64,000 nt of DNA from Streptacidiphilus melanogenes (GTDB lineage: Bacteria; Actinomycetota; Actinomycetes; Streptomycetales; Streptomycetaceae), in contig NZ_BBPP01000001.1 in assembly GCF_000787835.1 (NCBI RefSeq), positions 116,354-180,353 of the forward strand. The letters run 5' to 3'. The notes under the pieces are model-generated. The model had not been told where the DNA came from, ran no database searches, and was given only the letters and a program-made list of their open reading frames with translations. Of the stretch, positions 58,304 through 64,000 are shown one piece after another. The position numbers and the translations under genes were made by a program. Position 1 is the stretch's first letter. Each line of letters begins with the position of its first letter.

Positions 58304-58395
58304 TGTGCGTGCGCTGCACTCATTGACCGAGTTGACCTAAGTTGACCGAGAAACGCCCACGCCCCCGAGAACCAGAAGAGGGATTCAGCCCGACC

Positions 58396-59613
58396 ATGCA
58401 GACCATCGACGACCTGATCGCCGGCCCCGGTGTCGCCGGCAAGCGCGTCTTCGTCCGCGCCGACCTGAACGTGCCGATGTCGGACGGCCTGATCACCGAC
58501 GACGGCCGCATCCGCGCCGTGCTGCCCACCATCTCCAAGCTGGTCGAGGCCGACGCCAAGGTGATCGTCGCCTCGCACCTGGGCCGCCCGAAGGGCGCCC
58601 CGGATCCGGCGTTCTCGCTGCTCCAGGCAGCCGAGCGGCTCGCCGAGCTGCTCGGCAAGCCGGTGGCCTTCGCCCAGGACACCGTCGGCCCGGCCGCCCA
58701 CGACGCCGTGAAGGGCCTCGAGCCCGGCCAGGTGGCCGTGATCGAGAACCTGCGCTTCAACCCCGGCGAGACCAGCAAGGACGACGCCGAGCGCGGCGAG
58801 TTCGCCGACCAGCTCGCGGCCCTAGCCGACCTCTACGTCGGCGACGGCTTCGGCGCGGTGCACCGCAAGCACGCCTCCGTCTACGACCTGCCAGCCCGTC
58901 TGCCGCACGCGGCCGGCCTGCTCATCGGCACCGAGGTGGGCGTGCTCAAGCGCCTCACCGAGGACGTGGAGCGCCCCTACGTCGTCGTGCTCGGCGGCGC
59001 CAAGGTCTCCGACAAGCTGGCCGTGATCGACAACCTGCTGGGCAAGGCCGACCGGATTCTGGTCGGCGGCGGCATGATGTTCACCTTCCTCGCGGCCCAG
59101 GGCCACGAGGTCGGCAGCTCGCTGCTGCAGGAGGACCAGATTCCGGTGGTCCGCGAGTACCTGGCCCGTGCCGAGCGCGAGGGCGTGGAGTTCGTGCTCC
59201 CCGTCGACGCGCGCGTCTCGGGCAGCTTCCCCGACCTGAAGACCAAGGCCCCGGTCGGCGACGTCGAGGTCGTCGGCGTGGACGCCATGCCTGCGGGCAA
59301 GATGGGCCTGGACGTGGGCCCGAAGACCGAGGAGCTGTTCGCGGCCAAGCTGGCCGACGCGAAGACGGTCTTCTGGAACGGTCCGATGGGCGTCTTCGAG
59401 CACCCGGCCTTCGCCGACGGCACCCGCGCCGTCGCACAGGGCCTGCTCGACTCGGACGCCTTCACCGTCGTCGGCGGCGGCGACTCGGCCGCGGCCGTGC
59501 GCCTGCTCGGCTTCGACGAGTCGAAGTTCGGCCACATCTCCACGGGTGGCGGCGCCAGCCTGGAGTACCTCGAAGGCAAGGCCCTGCCGGGTCTGGCCGC
59601 ACTGGAGAAGTGA
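58396..59613 (+). CDS. pgk: Phosphoglycerate kinase
   Basis: 405-residue kinase making ATP from 1,3-bisphosphoglycerate. It has the family signature [13 protein letters not shown], substrate-binding HLGRPKG, and the C-terminal nucleotide motif [10 protein letters not shown] with [11 protein letters not shown]. The ATG at 58396 matches family N-termini; an in-frame TTG at 58342 is less likely. The leader contains three TTGACC hexamers at 9- to 10-bp steps (58323-58347). The stop overlaps the tpiA GTG. Confidence 0.97.
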   Translation: MQTIDDLIAGPGVAGKRVFVRADLNVPMSDGLITDDGRIRAVLPTISKLVEADAKVIVASHLGRPKGAPDPAFSLLQAAERLAELLGKPVAFAQDTVGPAAHDAVKGLEPGQVAVIENLRFNPGETSKDDAERGEFADQLAALADLYVGDGFGAVHRKHASVYDLPARLPHAAGLLIGTEVGVLKRLTEDVERPYVVVLGGAKVSDKLAVIDNLLGKADRILVGGGMMFTFLAAQGHEVGSSLLQEDQIPVVREYLARAEREGVEFVLPVDARVSGSFPDLKTKAPVGDVEVVGVDAMPAGKMGLDVGPKTEELFAAKLADAKTVFWNGPMGVFEHPAFADGTRAVAQGLLDSDAFTVVGGGDSAAAVRLLGFDESKFGHISTGGGASLEYLEGKALPGLAALEK

Positions 59614-60422
59614 GCACCTCAGACATGACCGACACAGGCGTCACCCGCAAGCCGCTGATGGCCGGCAACTGGAAGATGAACCTCAACCACCTCGAGGCCA
59701 TCGCCCACACCCAGAAGCTCGCTTTCGCGCTCAACGACAAGGACTACGAGGCGGTGGAGGTGGCGGTGCTGACCCCGTTCACCGACCTGCGCTCGGTGCA
59801 GACCCTGGTCGACGGCGACAAGCTGAAGATCAAGTACGGCTCCCAGGACATCTCCGCGCACGATTCCGGCGCCTACACGGGCGAGATCTCCGGCCCGATG
59901 CTGGCCAAGCTGAAGTGCGCCTACGCGGTGATCGGCCACTCGGAGCGCCGGCAGTACCACGACGAGAACGAGGAGGTCGTGAACGCCAAGGTCAAGGCGG
60001 CGTTCCGGAACGGCATCACGCCGATCCTCTGCGTCGGCGAGGGCCTGGACGTCCGCAAGGCCGGCAACCAGGTCGGCTACACCCTCGCCCAGGTCGACGG
60101 TGCGCTCGCCGACGTCACGGCCGAGCAGGTCGCCACGATCGTCATCGCCTACGAGCCCGTCTGGGCCATCGGCACCGGCGAGGTGGCCACGCCCGAGGAT
60201 GCGCAGGAGGTCTGCGGCGCGATCCGGACCCGACTGGCCGAGCTGTACGACCAGGGCGTCGCGGACGCCGTCCGCGTGCTGTACGGCGGCTCCGTCAAGG
60301 GCAGCAACGCGGCCGGCATCATGGCCAAGCCCGACGTGGACGGCGCGCTGGTCGGCGGCGCCTCGCTCGACGCGGAGGAGTTCGTCCGCATCGTCCGGTA
60401 CCGCGACCAGGCCGTCTCGTAG
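59610..60422 (+). CDS. tpiA: Triosephosphate isomerase
   Basis: 270-residue TIM-barrel enzyme interconverting dihydroxyacetone phosphate and glyceraldehyde-3-phosphate. It has GNWKMN with the catalytic Lys, IGHSERRQ with His, [11 protein letters not shown] with catalytic Glu, and the phosphate-binding [13 protein letters not shown] overlap with the pgk stop; an in-frame ATG at 59625 is another possible start. Confidence 0.97.
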   Translation: MSTSDMTDTGVTRKPLMAGNWKMNLNHLEAIAHTQKLAFALNDKDYEAVEVAVLTPFTDLRSVQTLVDGDKLKIKYGSQDISAHDSGAYTGEISGPMLAKLKCAYAVIGHSERRQYHDENEEVVNAKVKAAFRNGITPILCVGEGLDVRKAGNQVGYTLAQVDGALADVTAEQVATIVIAYEPVWAIGTGEVATPEDAQEVCGAIRTRLAELYDQGVADAVRVLYGGSVKGSNAAGIMAKPDVDGALVGGASLDAEEFVRIVRYRDQAVS

Positions 60423-60484
60423 CCGGGCTGCCCCGCAGAGGTATCTGGGGGCGGCCGCTTTCCCGTAGGCTGTCGCACGCCTAA

Positions 60485-60525
60485 GGTGGTAGGGCCCGAA
60501 CCAACAGGCTCGGGTCCTTACCGCC
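60485..60525 (+). promoter_or_regulatory. Long hairpin in the tpiA-secG spacer
   Basis: The strand 60485-60499 pairs with 60510-60525 over 15 bp (two G:T pairs, one bulged T at 60518) around a 10-nt loop. It lies 32 bp before secG and after a TAGGCT -10-like element (60466-60471), so it would be in the secG leader if that promoter is used, or a terminator of the glycolytic operon. Confidence 0.55.
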
Positions 60526-60557
60526 AGCAGTCCCGCATCGACAAGATAGGTCCGGCT

Positions 60558-60797
60558 GTGATCCTCGGTTTCTCCATCGCGCTGATCTTCTTCAGCGTGA
60601 TGATGGTCATCCTGGTCCTGCTCCACAAGGGCAAGGGCGGCGGCCTGTCCGACATGTTCGGTGGAGGCATGTCCTCCACGGGTGGTGGTTCGGCGGTGGC
60701 CGAGCGCAACCTGGACCGCATCACCATCTTCATGGGCGTCGGCTGGTTCGTCTGCATCATCGTCCTGTCGCTGCTGATGAAGGCCAAGAACGGCTGA
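60558..60797 (+). CDS. secG: Preprotein translocase subunit SecG
   Basis: 79-residue membrane protein of the SecYEG channel. It has two hydrophobic helices (about 2-22 and 55-76) flanking the family loop LLHKGKGGGLSDMFGGG and AERNLDRIT. The GTG (VILGFSIALIFF) is the family start; the open frame extending further upstream lies in the hairpin leader. Confidence 0.93.
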   Translation: MILGFSIALIFFSVMMVILVLLHKGKGGGLSDMFGGGMSSTGGGSAVAERNLDRITIFMGVGWFVCIIVLSLLMKAKNG

Positions 60798-60863
60798 GTT
60801 CCAGCAGCTCAGCGGGGTGAAGTCAGGAGTTCTGACGGAGCGTCGCCTCCACGCCTATCATGG

Positions 60864-60877
60864 GTGACGGTCGTCAC
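60864..60877 (+). promoter_or_regulatory. Crp-like site upstream of rbpA
   Basis: GTGA-N6-TCAC matches the core of the Crp/GlxR-type consensus and is part of a perfect 16-bp inverted repeat (60863-60878). It lies about 45-60 bp before the start predicted from the TACACT -10-like element at 60912-60917, a position suitable for activation. Confidence 0.4.
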
Positions 60878-60991
60878 CGACGCGGGTGTGGGGCGACGCT
60901 TATGCGTTCCGTACACTAGGACGACCTTCGCCCGGGGCGAGCCACCGGGACGACTTTCGCAGTACCGCACCATCACGCAGGGAGTCAGACC

Positions 60992-61327
60992 GTGGCAAGT
61001 GGCAACGCCATTCGTGGCAGCAGGGTCGGGGCCGGCCCGATGGGAGAGGCCGAGCGCGGCGAGTCCGCCCCGCGCCTCCGGATCTCCTTCTGGTGCGCCA
61101 ACGGGCACGAGACGAAGCCCAGCTTTGCCTCCGACGCCCAGATCCCGGACACCTGGGACTGCCCGCGCTGTGGCTTCCCGGCCGGCCAGGACGAGGAGAA
61201 CCCGCCCGCGCCGCCGCGTACGGAGCCGTACAAGACCCACCTCGCCTACGTGCGGGAGCGCCGCAGCGACGCCGACGGCGAGGCGATCCTGGCCGAGGCG
61301 CTCGCCAAGCTCCGCGGCGAGATCTGA
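60992..61327 (+). CDS. rbpA: RNA polymerase-binding protein RbpA
   Basis: 111-residue actinobacterial general transcription activator that contacts the principal sigma factor and the -10 region. It has a basic N-terminal tail, a core with WCANGHETKPSFA, then TWDCPRCG as zinc-ribbon-like ligands, and a C-terminal sigma-interaction region (KTHLAYVRERRSDADGEAIL). GTG start. The -10-like TACACT (60912-60917) lies 75 bp upstream. Confidence 0.95.
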   Translation: MASGNAIRGSRVGAGPMGEAERGESAPRLRISFWCANGHETKPSFASDAQIPDTWDCPRCGFPAGQDEENPPAPPRTEPYKTHLAYVRERRSDADGEAILAEALAKLRGEI

Positions 61328-61342
61328 GCGGTGCCCCCCGAG

Positions 61343-61394
61343 GGCCTTCTCGGACGGGACGTCACCTCCCTTGGCATCCCGCGAAGAGAAGGCC
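61343..61394 (+). terminator. Two-stem hairpin after rbpA
   Basis: GGCCTTCTC (61343-61351) pairs with GAGAAGGCC (61386-61394), enclosing CGGGA/TCCCG (61355-61359 and 61377-61381). It probably terminates rbpA. Confidence 0.6.
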
Positions 61395-61421
61395 GCTTGT
61401 CGGTGCACCTAAAATTTCTTG

Positions 61422-61961
61422 GTGGATGCTGAGTCGCTGCCGACGACTTCCTGGGCCGTGCTCGGGCTGCTCTCCTTCGGGCGAGAGCTGACGGGCTACG
61501 AGCTGAAGAAGTGGGCCGGGCAGACGCTGGCTCACTTCTACTGGAGCCCCTCGTCCGGCGACATCTACCGGGAGCTGTTCCGCCTCGAGGCGGCGGGCTA
61601 CGTCGCCGTCGAAACCCTCCCGGGCGAACTGGGCGCCAGGCGGCGCTACCGGCTCACCCCATCCGGGGAGGACGCGCTCCGTGGCTGGCTCGCCCGCGCG
61701 CCCCTCCCGGCCGCCTTCCGCCTCTGGCTCGGCCATCTCCAGGACCCCGCCCGCCTGCGCGAGTCCCTCCGCGCCGCCCGCGCCGTCGCGGACAAGCTCC
61801 GCGCCCACGCCGAGGCGGACGCCATCAGCCTCTCCGACAGCCCCGAGCTGTCCCACGCCGCCCACGCCCTCCGCCTCGCCGCCCGCGCCCATGCCGCCGA
61901 GCGCGACCGCCTTGACGCCGCCCTCGCGGAGTTGGACGTCGAGGGGCACCCGTCCGCCTGA
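61422..61961 (+). CDS. PadR family transcriptional regulator
   Basis: 179-residue regulator with an N-terminal winged HTH (SWAVLGLLSFGRELTGYELKK, wing ERYR-like ARRRYRLTPSGEDAL) and a helical C-terminal dimerisation domain. The GTG at 61422 is preferred because a strong TAAAAT -10 (61410-61415) places the transcription start at that GTG (leaderless). The -10 lies in an AT-rich imperfect palindrome (CCTAAAATTTCTTGG) suggesting autoregulation. Confidence 0.82.
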   Translation: MDAESLPTTSWAVLGLLSFGRELTGYELKKWAGQTLAHFYWSPSSGDIYRELFRLEAAGYVAVETLPGELGARRRYRLTPSGEDALRGWLARAPLPAAFRLWLGHLQDPARLRESLRAARAVADKLRAHAEADAISLSDSPELSHAAHALRLAARAHAAERDRLDAALAELDVEGHPSA

Positions 61962-61992
61962 GTCCCGCCGGGCCATCCCGGCCGTTGCGTGC

Positions 61993-62532
61993 TCAGCGGC
62001 CCGCTGCCCGGGCCCGGTATGCGGCGACGGTGGTGCGGCTCGCGCAGGAGTTGCCGCAGAAGCGGCGGGTGCGGTTGCGGGACTGGTCGACGAAGAACCG
62101 CGGGCAGCCGTCCGCCGCGCAGCGGCCGAGCGTGAGTCCGGGGTCGCGGGTGGCGAGATGGGCCAGCGTCGCGGCGACGGTCCGTCCGATCCACGGCGCG
62201 GCAGGGGAGTTGTCCGGGGCGAAGTGGATGTGCGGCACTCCGGCCCCGTCGTGGTCGGAGAGGCGCAGCTGGGGCGGGTGCAGGTCGAGCAGCCGCTCGA
62301 CGGCCTTCGGCGGCGCCTGGTCCACCAACTGCTGGAGCGCCTCCTGGATCAGCCCCACCAACGGCGCGAGCTCCTCGCGCCCGGGGCGGGCGATCCCGTG
62401 CTGTGAGAGCATCTCGGCCGAATCGGCCGTCAACTCGTCCGCGTGGCCCGTGTTCACGAGCTCGACCGCGAAGCGGGTCACGTTGCCCAAGTAGTCGACG
62501 TACTGCACTTGACCGCCTACACGAAGATCCAT
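61993..62532 (-). CDS. CGNR zinc-finger regulator
   Basis: 179-residue protein of the ABATE/CGNR type. The C-terminal zinc finger is seen as CAADGCPRFFVDQSR, then RRFCGNSCASR; the N-terminal helical domain is thought to sense a ligand. It is divergent from the hypothetical gene at 62545, with only 12 bp between starts; the -10 of that gene overlaps this start codon, so the two are probably linked in regulation. Confidence 0.82.
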   Translation of the reverse strand: MDLRVGGQVQYVDYLGNVTRFAVELVNTGHADELTADSAEMLSQHGIARPGREELAPLVGLIQEALQQLVDQAPPKAVERLLDLHPPQLRLSDHDGAGVPHIHFAPDNSPAAPWIGRTVAATLAHLATRDPGLTLGRCAADGCPRFFVDQSRNRTRRFCGNSCASRTTVAAYRARAAGR

Positions 62533-62537
62533 AGCGT
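62509..62537 (+). promoter_or_regulatory. Leaderless promoter of the hypothetical gene at 62545
   Basis: TTGACC (62509-62514), 17-bp spacer and TAGCGT (62532-62537) predict a start at the ATG 62545. The promoter lies inside the CGNR-regulator coding region on the other strand. Confidence 0.7.
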
Positions 62538-62544
62538 AGGCGCC

Positions 62545-63240
62545 ATGGTATCTGACGACCCCTACACCGCGGCGCGGGTGGCGGCCGCCGGACGGCTGTC
62601 GCTGTCCGGCGCCTGGGATCTTGCGCTGGCCCTGCTGGACGGAGCCGACCCGGACGGCGCGCCCGAGGTGCGGGCGCAGATCCTGGTCGAGCGGAACTGG
62701 TGGTGTCTCGACGATCCGGCCGCCGCGCTGGCCGCGGTGCGGGCGCTGCCGGAGACCTCGCCGCAGGCGGCCTTCCTCGGCGCGCAACTCGCCTACACGC
62801 GCCTGCTGTTCGGCCTGCAGGCGCAGGGCGGCGACGAGGCGGTGGCCGAGGCGGGATTCCGGGCTGCCACGGAGGAGCCGACCACGGCCGACTGGGGGAC
62901 GTTCTGGCTCGGCGTGCTGCGGCAGAACATCGCCGAGGACGAGGAGGCCGCGCGACCGTACTTCGACGAGGCGCTGGTGCGCTGTCGCGCGGACGGCGAC
63001 CTGCTGCTCGAGTCCTATGTCGTCCGCCACCTCTCGGGCTACGAGCCGGATCCCCTGCCGCTGCTGCGCCGCTCGCTGCACCTGCGGGCCGCGCTCGGTG
63101 CCCGTCCGCAGGTGGCGGCGGCGCAGATGACCCTCTGGCAGGAGCTGCCCGAGGGCCCCGAGCGCGACCTGATGCGGGAGGCGGCTCTGTCGACGGCGCA
63201 GGAACTCGGGCTGACCTGGATGCTGAAGTTCCTCGACTGA
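62545..63240 (+). CDS. Hypothetical helical-repeat protein
   Basis: 231-residue, acidic, mostly helical protein with TPR-like periodicity (AALAAVRALPETSP, FWLGVLRQNIAEDEEAARPYFDEAL). No signal peptide or catalytic motif. The ATG is fixed by a promoter predicting leaderless transcription. Function unknown; the divergent CGNR regulator is the likely controller. Confidence 0.65.
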   Translation: MVSDDPYTAARVAAAGRLSLSGAWDLALALLDGADPDGAPEVRAQILVERNWWCLDDPAAALAAVRALPETSPQAAFLGAQLAYTRLLFGLQAQGGDEAVAEAGFRAATEEPTTADWGTFWLGVLRQNIAEDEEAARPYFDEALVRCRADGDLLLESYVVRHLSGYEPDPLPLLRRSLHLRAALGARPQVAAAQMTLWQELPEGPERDLMREAALSTAQELGLTWMLKFLD

Positions 63241-63247
63241 GCCGCGG

Positions 63248-64000
63248 TCAGAGCGACACCGTCTCCGGCTCCCGCACGGTCTCCGCGCCGGTCTCCGCGC
63301 CGGTGTCCACGTCGGCCGACGGTGCCGCAGCCGCGTTGCGCCGCCTGCGCCAGGCCAGCGGGAAGTACAGCAGCGTCGAGCCGCCCACGGCGAAGAGGCA
63401 GTACGTCACCGCCTGCGTGCCGTTCTGTACGTACTGCTGCCAGGCCGCCCAGGCACACACGCCGGTCAGGCTCAGCGTGATCAGGGAGAGCGAGAGCGCG
63501 CCGCCGGGGATGCGGTAGGGACGCTCCAGCTCCGGCTCGCGGATCCGCAGCGCGATCAGCGCGGCGACCTGGAGCAGCAGGGAGATGTTGGTCAGGAAGA
63601 CGTCCACGATGATCAGGTTGCTGAAGCTGCTGAGGCAGAACAGCGCGTAGATCACCGACGAACCGACGATGGAGACCACCGGTACCTGACGCCGGGCGCT
63701 GCGCCTGGCGACCCACTGCGGGAAGTAGCCGTCCTCCGCGAGGACGAAGGGCAGGCGGGCGTTGGAGGCGAGCAGCGCGGAGAACATCGCCACCGAGGCG
63801 AACATGCCGCCGACGGTGACGGTGATCTGCAGCCAGGGTCCGGCGAGGGCCTTGGCGACGTCGGAGAAGGAACCGCTGTCCCAGTTCTTCCAGCCGGCCG
63901 GGCCGTCCGCGCCGACGGCGAGGGAGGCGAGGGAGGGCAGCAGGTAGCCGACGGCGATGAGCACGACGGAGACGGCGAGGGCCTTGGGCAGGTGCTTGCG
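63248..64000 (-). CDS. APC family amino-acid permease, C-terminal part; runs off right edge
   Basis: The last 250 codons of an amino-acid/polyamine/organocation transporter. About six helices are visible, with the family-typical segment ITVTVGGMFASVAMFSALLASNARLPFVLAEDGYFP and a hydrophilic tail ending ETVREPETVSL. The N-terminal helices that would show the substrate class lie beyond the window. It converges with the hypothetical gene, 7 bp apart. Confidence 0.85.
   Translation of the reverse strand, partial: RKHLPKALAVSVVLIAVGYLLPSLASLAVGADGPAGWKNWDSGSFSDVAKALAGPWLQITVTVGGMFASVAMFSALLASNARLPFVLAEDGYFPQWVARRSARRQVPVVSIVGSSVIYALFCLSSFSNLIIVDVFLTNISLLLQVAALIALRIREPELERPYRIPGGALSLSLITLSLTGVCAWAAWQQYVQNGTQAVTYCLFAVGGSTLLYFPLAWRRRRNAAAAPSADVDTGAETGAETVREPETVSL

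Noticed and set aside
58323-58347. PhoP box upstream of pgk
   Set aside because: Units are TTGACC at 9-10 bp, while PhoP direct repeats use GTTCACC-like units at 11 bp; both sequence and spacing differ.

Overview
The window is high-GC actinobacterial DNA, almost certainly from the Streptomycetaceae (Streptomyces, Kitasatospora or Streptacidiphilus). The evidence is G/C-dominated third codon positions, many GTG/TTG starts, an actinobacterial coproporphyrin-type haem branch (PPOX-like oxidase plus ChdC), WhiA, RbpA, a mycothiol-dependent isomerase family member, an AfsR/SARP-type regulator and divergent cold-shock genes. It is ordinary chromosome: no tRNA, rRNA, CRISPR array, prophage or insertion sequence was recognised.

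Layout. 1-8.8 kb: start of a thiolase gene, RNase D, a LuxR-type regulator, a DUF3000 protein, hemE, a DUF4349 lipoprotein, then the PPOX-like oxidase and the coproheme decarboxylase. 8.9-14.8 kb: membrane proteins of unknown role, a coupled Xre/ImmA-IrrE + PIN pair that resembles a toxin-antitoxin module, a double YbjQ-like protein, an acyltransferase and msrB. 14.8-20.3 kb: murC, a Usp-like protein, a RibD-like reductase, zapE, a nitroreductase and a methyltransferase. 20.3-28.6 kb: uvrB, a TerD/GH16-like pair, a terC gene behind a probable Mn2+ riboswitch, a dioxygenase/TetR pair, an ABC exporter and a 42-residue membrane protein. 28.6-38.3 kb: two divergent csp genes, a ferric-reductase/FMN-protein/ApbE electron-transfer operon, a two-component system, two TPR paralogues and a metallo-beta-lactamase-fold hydrolase. 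38.5-48.3 kb: uvrA, a Rieske lipoprotein, an AfsR-like regulator, a divergent second-type EF-Tu with a structured leader, and a Uma2-family protein. 48.4-61.3 kb: uvrC-rapZ-yvcK-whiA, a GntR/ABC operon, a second acyltransferase, gap-pgk-tpiA-secG and rbpA. 61.4-64 kb: PadR and CGNR regulators, a hypothetical protein and an amino-acid permease cut by the window edge.

How genes work together: hemE, the PPOX-like oxidase and ChdC are haem-synthesis enzymes (ChdC performs the last step of the coproporphyrin branch); uvrA, uvrB and uvrC supply the nucleotide-excision-repair proteins; gap, pgk and tpiA are consecutive glycolytic steps; rapZ, yvcK and whiA form the conserved actinobacterial cell-envelope/development cluster; the ferric reductase, FMN-binding protein and ApbE form a membrane electron-transfer chain in which ApbE attaches FMN to its neighbour.

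The most interesting non-coding signals are: (i) an H-type pseudoknot topology (12-bp and 9-bp perfect stems) in the leader of the divergent EF-Tu gene, abutting the stop codon of a possible 49-codon leader ORF; (ii) a yybP-ykoY-like riboswitch ahead of terC, with a mutually exclusive hairpin that buries the Shine-Dalgarno; (iii) a 17-bp operator over the -35 region of the Xre/ImmA-PIN operon; (iv) three copies of an intergenic inverted-repeat element; (v) several leaderless promoters, one lying within the coding region of a divergent gene.
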